A stretch of 64,000 nucleotides of DNA, taken from positions 2,857,001 to 2,921,000 of the forward strand of contig NW_027288510.1 of assembly GCF_037038585.1 (NCBI RefSeq), given 5' to 3'. Numbering within the stretch: the stretch's first letter is position 1; every line of letters starts with the position of its first letter. The position numbers and the translations under genes are program-made. The stretch is from Patagioenas fasciata. Its lineage: Eukaryota; Chordata; Aves; Columbiformes; Columbidae. Below the pieces are notes generated by a model. It was given only the letters and a program-made list of their open reading frames with translations, made no database searches and was not told where the DNA came from. This document shows positions 1 to 14,400 of the stretch, piece after piece.

Positions 1-744
1 AGTTAAATTGATTGGTACGCTCCAAGCAATTTACCCTTGATTAAAGCAGACAGGTCTCTGCAGTGACAGAGTTGTGGATTATGCTTTTTAAAAATACATT
101 CCCTGCTGGCTCCCACCAGAGAAAGCCCTGCTGCTGTCTTTCTTTCCATCTGAAAGGGTTACCATGGTATTATGCTCTAAATTATATCTGTCATCTCTGT
201 AAAATAATAATCACAGACCCAGCAGGGTTGTATTTTGCTTTTTATTCCTATTTCTAACAAGATTTTGAAGCAGCATGTCACATTAAGATCTGTGGCAGCT
301 GGGGAAGAGCAGGCTCTCTCCTCCTGACAGCCAGACAGCAGCGGGGGCTCCGGCGTGTCCTGCTGCTCCACGTCGGCTCCGCTGCCAGTGAACTCCTCAC
401 TCCTTTGCATGGGGAGGGATTTTCATGTTCACCCTTGGTTGAGCTCACTAAAGAGCCCTGCAAACTTCAGGCTTGAAGCACCGAAATGCACCTTGTGTGT
501 TACGTGCTGACATTGTGGCTGAGTTGGGAATGACGGCGGCGAGATGGGCGCAGGGTCAGCAAGAGTTTGTTTTGTGCCTTGGTCTGGCACGGTTGTTTGG
601 CACAGCTTTACCTTGGGTTTGGCTGGCGTGTGGTTACCTGAGCCAGTCTGGTTTCACAGCTTCCCCCTCCTTCTCTCTTCCCATCTCTGCTATTTTTCTT
701 CCTAACAGAGATCCAGGTGCCAGCAGCTGCTCTATCGCACATGG

Positions 745-922
745 CAACCACGGTGCTATGGAACAGGCTGCCCAGGGCAGTGGTGGAGTCATCATCCCCG
801 GAGGGGTTTGAAAGGTGTTTAAACAAGGTGCTTAGGGACATGGTTTCATGCTAGAATTAGGGTATGGTTGGACTCGATGCTCGTGAGGGTCTCTTCCAGC
901 TGAAATGATTCTGTGATTCTAT
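745..922 (+). mobile_element. CR1 3' fragment
   Basis: It holds the conserved CR1 tail (GAACAGGCTGCCCAGGGCAG at about 761), then GGACTCGATG, GAGGGTCTCTTCCAGCT, and the terminal 8-bp repeats ATTCTGTG ATTCTATG. It is a 5'-truncated LINE copy in the first dynein intron. Confidence 0.85.
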
Positions 923-1227
923 GCAGTGCCAAGGGGGTGACTGGAGCCTCTCGTCAACCCTCCCTGATACCAGAGCAGATTTAAAAATTGGCACTTTAAA
1001 TAGGACTCTTGAGTTTGTGGCCCACACGCTGTTGTTGTGTTTGTCATTGTTTTCATGTCACCGCTGCTGAGGCAGCTCCAGGCTCCCCAAGAAGAACGTC
1101 AGGAGAAAGGAGAGCAGGTGCTTCATCCAGCAGTGCAGGACAGCTAGAAAGGGGTCGCTATGCTGCACTAGTTAGTATAATTTTAAATGTTATTTAGACT
1201 GCAAAGAAAAAGTTATTTACTTTTCTT

Positions 1228-1325
1228 GCCTGGTCTCCAGGGATGGTTCATCCACCACCTCTCTGGCCAACCTGGGCCAGGCTCTCACCACCCTCAGGGG
1301 CAGCAATTTCTTCCATATCTAGAGC
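1228..1325 (-). mobile_element. CR1 fragment
   Basis: The plus strand reads GGTCTCCAGGGATGGTTCAT, CCACCACCTCTCTGGCCAAC and GGGCCAGGCTCTCACCACCC, the complement of a CR1 interior near its 3' end. It is partial at both ends and lacks the terminal repeats. Confidence 0.75.
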
Positions 1326-2331
1326 GTCCCCGTCGCTCTCTGGGGACGCAGCTGGTTGCCGTGGCAGAGCCTGGTAGCTCTGCTGAGAGGAGTCGGGAGA
1401 GTCGGGTCTGTAAAGTGAAGGAAGGGGAGATGTTCAGGTGTTAAGTTAATAAACTGCTTACAGATTTGTGAAACGTGGATTTTCTTCCCTCTGAGCCTTA
1501 CATTTGCTTGCATCAAGAACACAACTTTTGTGGCTTGGAGTGTCTTTAGAGTGACTTTTTTTTAGGACCTGATGGGTTTCACCTTATTCTCTTTGAGTCA
1601 TCAGCTCTTCTCACTATCTTTTCTCTGAAATAAATAAAATAACAGCTTGACAGCTGTAATGACAAATGTGAAACCCAAATGATTTGAGCCATGATCCATC
1701 GAGCTGAGATGGCCTGCTTTACATTGCTTTTAATACATTTTATGTTTTGTGTGTAAATAATTAGATGTTAGGAATAAAAACTGTCTGTTTAATACATGCC
1801 ATTGAAAACCCTGGGTGCTGTTAATAGGCTTAGTAATAGGTGACACCTCTTTGAAATATAATTCTTTTATGCATTTTAATAGAGTTCATGGTAAACATGC
1901 TGTGATAAGCAGACAGAAACTAATATTTCCTGCAGCCAGAATGCACCTAATTAAAATTAATTGATTTTAGAAAAAAATCATCACCGCTAAGATGTCCAAA
2001 CTATCTTCTTCTTGACAAAGCAGCCGTGCTGTGGTGTTGGGATGCAGAAACCCGCCCGTCAGGCTGGTGTCTGACCCTACGCACTCTTGGAGATCAGGCT
2101 GCGCGGGGGATGCACTTTGGCTATTAAAATTGGTGTAATATATACAATTGCTTTGGGAAATTGGAGGTAACGAAGGGCACGTTCTCCAGGGGCTTCTTCA
2201 GAAGTTTATTTGCAGGTTGTTACAGTAACTCTGCATTTTGAGTGATTCAGCCCCATTCAGCCTGGATGCTGGGGAGACATCAGGCCCTTCAGGTCAAGGT
2301 GGGGTTTACTGCTGGTCTCTGCACCCCACAG

Positions 2332-2493
2332 GGCCTTCTGTTCTCTACCCCGGAATGTCTGCAGCACCCCCAAGACCTGGTGAAACTCTACCTGCACGAG
2401 TCAAACCGAGTCTACCGGGATAAGATGGTTGAAGAAAAGGATTATGGTACCTTTGATAAAATCCAGCTGGAGACGGTGAAGAAATTATATGAC
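2332..2493 (+). CDS. DNAH9: DNAH9-like exon A: segment before AAA4
   Basis: 162 bp, phase 0 at both ends. The acceptor is ccccacag and the donor gtaagtg. The 54 residues begin [11 protein letters not shown] and end VKKLYD. The FSTPECL start and the DKMVEEKD segment are typical of the stretch joining AAA3 to AAA4 in outer-arm dynein heavy chains. The frame is open upstream into the intron, but the pyrimidine-rich acceptor and the family alignment place the exon start at GGC. Confidence 0.85.
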
Positions 2494-5400
2494 GTAAGTG
2501 TTGAGGTTCATAACTCTGATAATAACGTACGTGCTTACAGGAAAAAGGTTCCTTGGGCAAGAGAAGTTTGACCCAAGGTCTGCCAGTCTCTCACTTGCAG
2601 GGAGTGTGATGCTCTTGGTGGGACACCAGGAGCAAAATCTCTGTCAACTGCTTCCTGGGCTGCCAATGTTGGTATTTGGGTGAACGATGCTCTCCCTAAG
2701 GGCACCGGGGAGAGGAGATTTCGGCTCTGTGAATTAATTAAATTATTTTATTTAAATGTCTTGAGTCTTGTGGCAAAAGCAAAAGAGTCAGATCCCCAGT
2801 CTTGGTGGGAGTAAAGTGAGATGCAGGCACAAATCCCTAGTGCTTTCCTTTTTTTCCAAAATATCTTCCTAATGGAAGCTCTAGACCTGCTTTGCTTCAG
2901 TCCTGTCATCACCCGGCAGTGTTGCCATTGGAGTCCTGCAAATATCACAGTAACGCAGACAGTGCTTTTTCCTCTGGCTGTTAATCATTGTCCATGCAAC
3001 AGTGTCATGCTGTAGCTGTTGCTGTGGGGCTTTTCTTGTGCTCACATTTTCTTAAGGTGATGAGTTCTTGTGATTTACAAAAGGTCCAGAGCAAGTATTG
3101 GGGCTTTATCCTTTCCCTTTCCTTCCCTTTTGTCGCTCTTTCCCCTTTTTCAACACACAGGTGCAGCTATATGGACATTTTTTGGAACACTGTGCTTCAC
3201 TTGGAAAGATGACATAGAGCTGCAGTGTTTTCTCCTTTACTTCTTATATACCTTTTTTAAAAATTATTTTTAAATTTGACAGGACATTGAGGAAACTTTA
3301 GAGCAGACCAAGCGAATGAACATTTATTGCCATTTCGCTAAAGGCGTTGGAGAACCCAGCTACAGGCCAGTTCCGACCTGGGAGGAGCTGAACAAGATCC
3401 TTGTGGAAGCCTTGGACAGCTACAACGAAGTCAACGCTGCCATGAGCCTGGTGCTGTTTGAGGACGCCATGTGCCACGTGTAAGGGAGTTTTCTGTCTTT
3501 ATGCTCTCATTGTAGCTTTTATCCATGCAGATTGTTTCCATGGAGGTTTCTGGAGGATGTCGGTATCCATTATTAGAGCAGAAGGAGCTGGAGGTGTGCA
3601 GAAGCTTCATCTGCCCACGTGGTGTGTCCTGCACAAATACTGCCCTGCTTCTCCAGCTGCTGCTGGGGGGATCTTTTGACACTGTGAGGATGCGGGGCTG
3701 TCGGATGGAGGGTCAGCATGCTGCTGGTCGTTTGAAGTCTGGTTGCTGTTACATCTTTGGCCCTTGATGCTCTGCATACGGCACAGACGTTTATTGTACA
3801 TGACATTGATCAAGTGCTTTTTGTCTTCACTTGACAGCCAGCCACAGAACTAGTTACACCAGGATGTCCCTAAACGCTTTCACAACTGGGTTAGAGGCAC
3901 GTTTACACAATTCTCAGTGGGATTTTCAAATGTATATAATGTGAGATTACGTGAATTCAGGCTGCTAGTTTGAATGGACTGAGGCACTTAAATTGCCTGG
4001 ATCCTTTGGAAAGCCTGCTTGCATTCCGATGCCTGGAGGTCCAGCTGGATTCCCTGTGGAAACTGGACACGTGGGACTATATGAAAATAGCGAGCCTCCG
4101 TTGATCATTATGAAGCTATTTACATGCCTGTGGTATGGATTGTGACACGTACCTCCAGCTCTTACACATGATTTAAATGCTTGTTGGGAATTCCACAGAA
4201 TCAGAGAATCCCAGAATGTCAGGGGTTGAAGGGACCTGGAAAGCTCCTCCAGTGCAATCCCCCCATGGAGCAGGAACACCCAGCTGAGGTTCCACAGGAA
4301 GGGGTCCAGGCGGGTTTGAATGTCTGCAGAGAAGGAGACTCCACAACCTCCCTGGGCAGCCTGGGCCAGGCTCTGACACCCTCACCATGAAGAAGTTTCT
4401 TCTCAAATTTAAGTGGAACCTCCTGTGTTCCAGTTTGTACCCATTGCCTCTTGTCCTGTCACTGGTTGTCACCGAGAAGAGCCTGGCTCCATCCTCCTGA
4501 CACTCACCCTTTAGATATCTGTAAACATGAATGAGTCCCCCCTCAGTCTCCTCTTGTCCAGCTCCAGAGCCCCAGCTCCCTCAGCCTTTCCTCACACGGG
4601 AGATGCTCCACTCCCTTCAGCATCTTGGTGGCTGCGCTGGACTCTCTGCAGCAGTTCCCTGTCCTTCTGGAACGGAGGGGCCACAACTGGACACAATATT
4701 CCAGGTGTGGTCTGATTTTTGGGGGCTGAAATGCAGACCTGGCCTCAGATAATTTCTGAAGATGAACCTCCCCTGTAAATCATATTTTTAACTGATTTTG
4801 CCTGGAAACATTGTATCATGAAGAGCAGGTTTGTGACTAAGCTAGAAGGAAGCCGCTGTCCTGCTGCACGCTTGTGTGGGTGATTTCAGGTTTGCTGGAC
4901 CTGGTAACCTAATGCAGTTACTCTCATGCAAATTAAAAAAATACATAGATATATATATAAATTTCTACTCCTTTTAACTAGCTGTTTAACCAGTTCTGTT
5001 CTAAGAGCTCAGCAATCTGTTCCTTTTGCGGTGCAGCGTGCTGGCTGTGCTGGGGCATGGCTTCCCTTATAGTTTGGGCATTTACTTCTTTGTATTAATG
5101 AGTCATATGCAACCTGATGTCCATTGGTGTTTCTGCTTGCAGAAAGGTGACAGTAATTTTAATCTTGTGCTTCTTTTGCACTTTACATAAATTGGGATTT
5201 TCAACAAAACCTGTCAGTATCCCTCCAGTTAATATTGTGAGTAATCGGGAAGGCGAGGTTTGAGTATTCAGCATGATTTTCACTGGAGCTGAGTGATTTC
5301 GATTCAGCGCATTTGGAAATTGCGTTTTGCTGAAACACACAAATTATTCCATCTCCAACAGCTTATGGATGACATCTTGAATTTGTTGTGAAGTTTCTGT

Positions 5401-8400
5401 TGGGAAAAAAAAGTAAGGGAGTTAATGTATGTGGGGAGGTGGGGGATATGGGTCAGTCACCTCCTGACCCGGGGCTCATGGTGCCCATTCCCAACGCACA
5501 CCCCGTGCCCTTGCTTTTGGGGACAGCCAGCTAGAGAATGAAAAGCAGGAACGTTCCAGCTCTCCACACAAGCTGGATTGCTATTCTGGGTTTAATTTCA
5601 CAATCTGTGGGAGTCTGCACATAGATCATAAGACGCTTGAGTTGTAATAAAGCAGTACAGTATTTCTTGCAGTCTTATTTGAAAAATTAATTAGATTAGT
5701 CTAGGAAAATACTCAGTTAAGTGAGTTGAATAAAGGCAGTGATGTCAAGAGGGGAATGGTGCTTGCATTTCAGACACCTGACAGTGAGGTTTTCACAGGT
5801 AGGATCCTCTAAACCTCCCTCACTTGGGATTTTAACGTGGGGATGTCAGCAATTGCTTAAAGAGAATAGACTGGGGGCAGAGCTCACTGTGCAACTCTCA
5901 AGGACAAGTGAACAGACCTGAAAAACAATAGCAAGTTCATTTTAAGTGTGACAAAATCTCACTCTTAATGGTGGCTTGGATAAATAATGTTGGACTGTAT
6001 TTTCCAGACAGGTATTATGCTATTCCAGATGTATATGAATATGCTTTAATGCATAGCAGGACCCTTCACCTGAACATGAACCCAAAATGCTTTGTGAAGA
6101 GGAACCTTCACTGGAGAGGTGCACCAGAGCCATGAATTCTGTTCTCACTATTTGCATGTCCATGTAATGTGTTTTTTCCCTTGTCCTCCCTGCAAAGACA
6201 TCCAGGCCTTCACCTTAAAATATTTCTATCCAGCAGGACTTGGCAGGTGGAAAAATATTGGACACAGTTTGAATCGCCACCAAACTATTTTTTTAATCAG
6301 CTACGTCCTTTGTTTGGGCCTCAGCAGAGATGGGGATTGATTGCTGACATGGCTCTTAGATTGACATTTTTCATCCCATTCAGACTACGGTTTCCTAGTG
6401 ATTAAAATATATATTGAAAAGCAGTGGGCAGAGAATAAGAAAAATACTCTTATTAATGACAGATTTTATATGCTTCAATTTAGTTGCCGCATCAACCGGA
6501 TCCTGGAGTCCCCCCGAGGGAACGCTCTCCTGGTCGGCGTGGGTGGAAGCGGGAAGCAGAGCCTGACCAGGCTGGCGGCCTTCACCAGCTCCCTGGAGCT
6601 TTTCCAGATCACGCTGAGGAAAGGGTACGGGATCCCTGACCTGAAGGTGGGTGACTCCTGGGGCTGAGGTGGAGCGGAAGGGAATAAAAAGCAGAACTTG
6701 CCCTGAAAACTTTGGGATCCCCAATTTAAGAAGGACAAGGAATTACCAGAGGGAGACAAAGATGCTGAGGGGTCTGGAGCATCTTTCTGATGAGGAAAGA
6801 CTCAGTGAGAGTTGGGGCTGTTGAGCTGGAGAAGCTGAGAGGGATCTGATCAATGGATCAATATCTCAGGGTGGGTGTCAGAGGATGGACCAGACTCTGT
6901 TCAGTGGTGCCCAGCGCCAGGGTGAGGGGCAACGGGCACAGACTGAAACACAGGAGGCTCCATCTGAACACGAGCAGAAACTTGTTTGCTGGGAGGTGCC
7001 AGAGCCTGGCCCAGGCTGCCCAGAGCGGGTGTGGAGTCTCCTTCTGTGAGACATTGAAACCCGCCTGGACCCACCTGTGTGATCTGCTCTGTGACCCTGC
7101 GTGAGCAGGGCTTGGACTGGGGGGTCTGCAGAGGTCCCTTCAGCCCCACCAGGCTGGGATTCTGTGATTCTGTCTTGTTGCGTGTTGAATGACGCCATTG
7201 TGAAGACAGTAAAAAGCTCCAGAGACTCTATGGGACTGCAGAGAGGAGCAGTGCTTCCCAACACATCTGTGGGGTGCAGACAGGCCTGATGTCCCCTGCC
7301 AGCCCTCTGAGCTGGCCAGACCCAACAACATCCCAGCCCAAGGCTCAGAGTCAGCGCTGGGCTCCGATGATAAACCCCTGGTGTGGACATTCAGTTAATG
7401 CTTGTTCAAGAAACCGTATTTGACTATTATTTCTAATTAAAGCAAGATGTGGTAATTAGCTCATCTGTGAGGTGCCTGTTGTGGAGTGATTTGGAGGTGG
7501 AAAAGGAGCAGGAGAGAGCAGGAGGAGAGTTCCAAAGTCGTATCCAGTCCTTCCACCAGGATTTTGTATGAGGGAGGGACTGAGGGGATGGTGGATGGTT
7601 CACTATAGAGAACAGGTGCCTGTGCTTATATCTATGCGCAGGCTAGTGAGCACAGAAGTTACAAATCAACATTGTAAAATATCGTTGAAATGATTTTCAA
7701 GTATTTTAGCTGCTGGCAAAAGGATTCTCATCAGAAATGTTGTAAAAATCACAACCTCAGTAACTTCACGCCATTCTGCTCGGGAGATGCGATGGCCAAT
7801 GAACCCTTGCCTTCCTTCCCCATCAGAGGCAGGGCCTGATGACCTGTAGTTGTGTACAGGTTGTTTTTGTCATGTTTTTGTCACGTCACACAAGCCTGAT
7901 CCTCCATCCATTGGGTATTTTCAACTTTCCTCTGTGTTCTTCAGCCCCACTCGTACAATTTTCTAGCTCCTACCTGCCTATTCATTGAGAAAACCTGTGC
8001 TCCCATCTAGGAACATAGCTTGAAACCAGCATTAATAAACTTGTTTTCAAAGCATGTCTTTACTTCTGTCTGTGGAGGTGGAAGATAATTTGATGTTCCC
8101 TTCACTCTCTATTCATTTTCAAAGAGTTTATGAAATATGGAGTCATCTTTTTTTCTTAGATATGGAAGAGCAGGATGGTGACAGATCACCCTGTCTGGCA
8201 TTGGCCCCTCGTGCTGTTATAATTGATCTAATTCAAATTTCCAGTGATGGAAGTAACAAATGATTCTTTTTGAGGGAGCGTGTGTATTTGCTGAATTTCT
8301 AAGAAAGTTTCTGGAACACAGGCCAGTAAATTCCTTCAGTGTCTCCCGCATGCCTTGTATCCTGCTTGGAGGGGCAGGAAGGAAATGATGGAGTTTGAGC

Positions 8401-11400
8401 GGGATGATGGCGTTTTTCCCATCTCATGAACAACTTGGATTTCAAGAAGTTGGTGTCCTTCATCAGGAGGACACTGTGTCCTTCATCAGGACACTGTCCC
8501 CTTTGAGGTGAAACAGCTTTTCCATATGAGCAGTTTCTCTGTCAGCATCACTGCACTGAGTGGGACACTGAAGGGCGAGTCCCTGCTCAGACTCTGGAAA
8601 GGAATAAAACTGAAAACATCCCTGTTTGCACAAGGTGTCCTTCTCCTTTCTTCACAAGCAGAAAGAAATGTGTTGCAGCACCTCAGAAAAAAAAAAGAAA
8701 ATTCAGGTATAGTTGTGAAATCAGAGAAATCTACAGCATGGGGACACCAAGGTCCAACATTTTCAGTGGCTGCTGTCCCTCCCAGTCCCTGTGGTGCTTT
8801 AATGTCCCCGTATAGTGGCTTATTGTGCCCACAGTAAGCCTTTCTGAACTCCCAGGGCAGCCTCCACAACCAGGGACTGCACTGATGTCTTTAGCCACAT
8901 CCATTGACCTCCAGGTGTTCCAGCTACAAGCATTTCCCTGTGTGTAGCGGTGCTGGCCAGGGCTTCTTTCTCTTTTTTTTTGTGTTACACAGACCTGGCC
9001 GTAACGTCAAGTCTTACTGGGTAAAGTCTTACAATGATGACAGCGATAGACTCCCCCATATAACCTGGCAGACTCAGCCATGAAGATGGAGAGTGGCCAA
9101 AGTGCAGTTTCACGCTAATTAATTGCCATTGCTTTATTCTTGGTTAATGGGAAGATTCTGAAATATCCTGCTTGTAGATGTGGTACCTACCTGAGTTTTG
9201 CAGAATGGAGGTGCACCCCCTAAGTCCTCTTGCTTTTCAACGTCCAGGCAGACCTGGCAAACCTGTACCTGAAAGCCGGTGTGAAGAACATAGGCATCGT
9301 GTTCCTGATGACCGACGCTCAAGTGGCAGATGAGCAGTTCTTGGTGCTGGTGAGTGACTTCTTAGCATCAGGTACCTCTGTCATTGCTTGATTTCCCCTT
9401 TCCCCCTTCTCAGTGTGGTTGTGCTCATGGTAGCATCTGTGGTTTTAGAATATACAGAAGGGCAATATATGAAGTGAGCTAGAAGATATGTGGGTTAAGT
9501 TCTGGACTAAAAGCCATGATAAGGTCTCCTTTGTGAGGATGTACTCCATCATCTGATAGTTTTTCTTTCTCTGATGTTGTGTACCTAGTTTTTCCATACT
9601 TCATGGTATACTCTCTACAGTTAAGAGACGTGTCTGTTGTGACATTGCAGCTGAGGACAGAGCCCAAGGAATGTATCAACAGATGAAGAGTTTGACCTGT
9701 GGATCTCATGCATCCACACTCTAGTTACCTAATAAGGTTTTTCCTGGCTGGAATATTTGACTGCAAGTTGGTGGATGGTACAAAGCCACCAAATGACCGT
9801 GTCTGTGTGCGTCACCTAGCTGCTTGTCCCATTGCAGTCCTTTTCCTCTTTGTTTTTCCATTAAAGTTGTTGAGTTGTTGCTTGCCCAAACAATTGCAGA
9901 ATAGCCAGCCTACACACAGATGCTCTGTTTCGCTGCAGAACATGGCATGAGTATGTGTGGTGGAGCACTCCCCATGCAGGGCGCACTGCAGCTACAGCGC
10001 ACATGGGAGCGTGCGGCTGTGTCACCGTGACCGCAGGGGGTAACCCAGCCTGGGCATATTCCCCAGAGTCCCTGGAAAATCACTGCTACCAACTGCATGA
10101 TGCTTTTTTCCTTATTTATGAGTCAGGAGTGGGAAGACTCCAGCTGGTTCGGGTGACCTCTGTGCATGGTGAGGACTGGAGAGTTGAAAGCACAGGGAAG
10201 CGATAGTTTGTGCGAAACTCCAGAGTTGACATATGTGGCTGTAAATTGGCCAGATGGTTTGAGCAGCAAACAATCTCTGCCTGTGATAAATTTGTAATCA
10301 GGAGTAAAGACAGGGGTTGTTGTGGAGGCTGGTGAGTAGCTCCTGTCACCTGTGTAGATGGCACAAATATCTCATGACATGAAGTGAAGCTCTGCAGTGT
10401 CCTGCAGCAAGGGGCAGGCCAAGCAGCCTGGTTTGGGATGTCCAGGTCATTTTGCGGTGGTTCAGAAAGGTGTCACATTTTCCTGTAGCTGCTATGTGGG
10501 GAAGAGGGGACAGATCAGAAGTCCTCACTCAGGGTCTGGGGAGGCAGCTCAGAATTGTGGCTGGACTGAGGACTGAGGAAGGGACCATGGGAGGGACCAT
10601 GACAAGTGTAACAAGGGCAAGTGCCAGATTTTGCACCTGGGACACAGCAACCCTGGCTGTACAGACAGACTGGGGGACGAGATGCTGGAGAGCAGCTCCA
10701 TGGAGAGCTCTGGGGGTTCTGGTCAGTGGCAAGTTGAACATGAACCAACAGTGTCCCTGGAGCCAAGAGGGCCCCGTGTCCTGGTGCATCCAGCACGGCA
10801 CGGCCAGCCGGGCAGGGAGGGGATTGTCCCGCTCTGCTCTGTGCTGGGGCGGCCTCACCTGCAGCATTCACTGTGTGCAGGGCTGGGGACACAGGAGAAA
10901 AGGAGATAAAGCTACTGGAGAGTGTCCAGAGGGACATGAAGCTGGTGAAGGTTTGGAGGGGAAGCCATATGAGGAGCGGCTGAAGTCCCTGGGTTTGCTC
11001 AGCTGGAGCAGAGCAGACTGAGGGCAGAGCTCATGGGGCTGCAGGTTCCTCAGCAGGAGCAGGAGGGGCAGGGCTGAGCTCTTCTCTGTGACAGTGACAG
11101 AACCCAGGGAATGGCAGAAGATGTGCCAGGGAGGGTCAGTGGGACATGAGGAAAAGGTTCTTCACCCAGAGGTGCTGGACACTGAACAGGCTCCCAGGGA
11201 GGGGTCACAGCCCCAACCTGACAGTGTTCAAGGAGAGACTGGACAATGTCCTCAGACACACGGTGTGAACTGTGGGGTTGTCATTGCAGGGACAGGAGTT
11301 GGACTCCATGATCCTTGGGGGTCCTGTCCATGTCAGGACGTTCTATGGTTCTATGACCTCCCAAAACGTGACCTAGTGCCACCCAGCGGGTGCTGCCTGA

Positions 11401-14400
11401 GGGCTCTGGCTGCTTCCCGCTCTCTGCAGGCTTGTTTTTCTTACTTGTTTCACTTCTTTCCATCACCTAAGGAGCTAGAACAGAATATATATTTTAGACT
11501 CTCTTATAAACAAGCAGATATCTGATTAGTGTATTTTCCTAAGTAATTAGTGCTCATATTGACAGTATCTCACTCAATAATAATGATTTCAATCAAATCA
11601 GAAGCCAGAAGGGAAGTGAATAGGTGATAAATTAAGTAACCAGAAAAAAAAGAAAAATTGGCTGGTTATGTTTTTGGCAATCAGTTGCATAACTATTAAC
11701 TTTAAAAAGTTTTTAAAAGATTTCTGACTTTTAAAATGTTTTGGTGATGTGGGAGTTATTTTACCAGCACTGGCAATGGCATTGAACAGCTGCAGGAACG
11801 GTACAGGTAACTAATTGATTTGCAAAACTGAAATTATTTCATTATTGTGTATAGCATATTAGGTATTTGCGATTTTTTTTTGTAATCTAATCAGCACTGT
11901 CGATCTGACAAAAATGGACTTTCTGTACTTTGGCTTTATTCTGTGTTTGTTTAGCTCATACTTTTATGAGAAATGTTGCTCTCACAAGGGCTTATTTTTT
12001 AGCAGAATGATGTTCTGTGCCACTTTGCTGCTGCTGGGGCCTATGGGCGCCTGGCACAACGATTTTTCTCAAGGAAGGGTTTTCCCCAAGGCCCTGAAGA
12101 GGGAGGCACCTGCTTCACTTTGCTCTGCGACTGCAACAAAATCCAGACCAGTAAACCCAAACCTGCCTTCTTCTCAGGTGAAATCCCTGATCTCTTCCCC
12201 GATGATGAAGTAGAAAACATAATCAACAGCGTGAGGAATGAAGTCAAAGGCCGAGGGCTGGTGGACTCCAGGGAGACTTGCTGGAAGTTTTTTATAGAGC
12301 GTGTTCGACGGCAGCTGAAGGTGAGACAGGCTGGGGGAGTTCAGGTCTTCGCCATCTGCCTTGGTGCAGGAGCATGGGGTGAAGATGCTTTGGGCTGCCT
12401 GGTAGGAAGGTCAGACCGCAGCCTGAAAGGCTTTTCTGCCTGTTCATGATGAGAACTGTGATGCACTCAGCAAGTAGTACTGAAGTGCAGGAAATGCTCT
12501 CTGTTGCCATCACTTCTTGGGTGTTAGAAAGCACTATGGAAGTTGAGAACGTTCTCTTTCAAGAGCTGAGCAGGACCAGCCGCTCCCTTTTCAAAGCCGG
12601 GCACAGGGGTGCATCAGGACGAGGTCTTGCTGCTTGAAAGAGCTGCTGAAGGGATCAGTGTTCATGTTGTTGGGGTTCCATTGCCAGAAGAAATGAAGTA
12701 TTATGTTAAAAACAGAGTGCTGGAAACTGAGTGGCATGCAATGTGCCTACAGGATTTCTTCCAGCACAGCCCATAATCCAGCATAGAAAGGCCTTATGAA
12801 TATGTCCAAAAGATCCCAGAACAGTTTCAGGACTATTTCCCATGTGTGCTCAGCTCACGGGGAAAGCACAGTGAGGCGCACAGGAGAGTGAGACTGTTCC
12901 AGAAGGTGTTTACCCCTCTGCAGCGCTGTTCACTGCTGCCGGCACAGGGCCAGGAGCTGGGGAGGGCAAAGAGAGAAGCCTTGATCTTTGCTCAATGAAA
13001 GCATGTCCTCCTCCTTACTGCTCCGTTTGTGTTGGTGGGACACGGTCACTGAGATAGGGTGGCCCGTTGCTTTTTTGATGTGGGAAGGTACATGTTTAGG
13101 ATGGGGAACAACTGGAAAATTAATTTTTGAGGGAAAATTTGAGGACCATGCCACAGTGTAGGTGCCCAAGGAGAGGGAATGCAGTCCTGCTCTTTCCCTC
13201 TCTGGGTGTAGAGGGGATTTTCTGATGAGTCCTGATGCTGTTTTGTGACTTTTCAGCATCTTGGTTGTCTTCTGCCTCCCGTCCCCTCATGGATCTATTC
13301 CTGTTATTGTGGTGCACTGGAAGGGCAGTGTGAATATGATTTACTTGAGGCTGATCCCTTCTCTTTTTTCTACCCTTCTCCTTAACCGTGTGTTACAGCA
13401 GATGGATGGGGTCAGCTAGGAAGTATTATTTATGCTTATAAATATCTCCAGGGTGGGTGTCAGAGGATGGACAGTGGTGCCCAGCGCCAGGGTGAGGGGC
13501 AACAGGCACAGACTGAAACACAGGAGGCTCCATCTGAACATGAGCAGAAACTTGTTTGCTGGGAGGTGCCAGAGCCTGGCCCAGGCTGCCCAGAGCGGGT
13601 GTGGAGTCTCCTTCTGTGAGACATTGAAACCCGCCTGGACCCACCTGTGTGATCTGCTCTGTGACCCTGCGTGAGCAGGGCTTGGACTGGGGATCTGCAG
13701 AGGTCCCTTCAGCCCAATCGTCTGGGATCCTGTGAAGAGGCTTTTGTACATGGACAGCTTCCTGAAACTTGCCTGGCCCTGACAGAAAAACGTAGAGGTG
13801 CCCAAGGCATATGCTTGAAGGTGCAGGAAGGATTTCTGTGTGTCTGTCCCCATGCGCAGTGGCCATGGCAGAGGAGCAGGAGCTCTAAGTTCAGCTACCT
13901 CTTCTGAAATGGAAACTAAAGTGGGTTTGTTACAGGCAGTTCTTTTGTGGCTTCTAAAAAACAGATCATGATGGAGGTGTTGACCCACTATAGCGACATC
14001 TGAGCTAACAGCAGCCTGTCCTATGACACTTGCTAAGGTACCAGCCAGGGCTAACAAGTGGGAGAGGGATGATGCACTGAGTGAGATACACTGCTTCCCA
14101 AGCTGGTCCTTGCTCACATGTTGCTACTTCATTGCATGGTGGCATCTTGTCCATGTCCTTCTTTGTGGCCAATTAACAAAGCTTATATGGATTTATGAGC
14201 CACAGCGGGCTCACAGGAAAAGGGCTGTGATGAACAGTAGTGGTAGGTTTTGGTTCTTGGGTCTTATCTTGCTGTTAAAGCTGGTTGTGAGGCAACAAAG
14301 AGGAAAGGTACTTTGCCTTGTCCTGACTTTACGTCCTTCCAGAAGGAGTTTCCTGCTGGCAAAGGCAGAGCTTGTGCTGCCAAGAGGAGCTGTGGGCCAA

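Larger units (their letters stand above)
1..2331. other. DNAH9: Dynein intron (left edge)
   Basis: Intronic sequence upstream of the first visible dynein exon. It holds two CR1 fragments (745-922, 1228-1325); the rest, including the AT-rich 1550-2000, shows no coding or RNA signal. Confidence 0.7.
6647..9247. other. DNAH9: Dynein intron C-D
   Basis: 2.6 kb. It holds a plus-strand CR1 (6755-7185) and a small duplication (8454-8500). From 7190 to 9240 there is otherwise nothing recognisable. Confidence 0.75.

Noticed and set aside
10452..11021. 189-codon plus-strand open frame
   Set aside because: It lies within the long CR1 tail, in a part that does not correspond to CR1 protein.
13416..14117. 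233-codon antisense open frame
   Set aside because: Its middle is the reverse strand of the CR1 copy at 13434-13735; the same peptide recurs at 6901-7149 and 15178-15579, which are also CR1.
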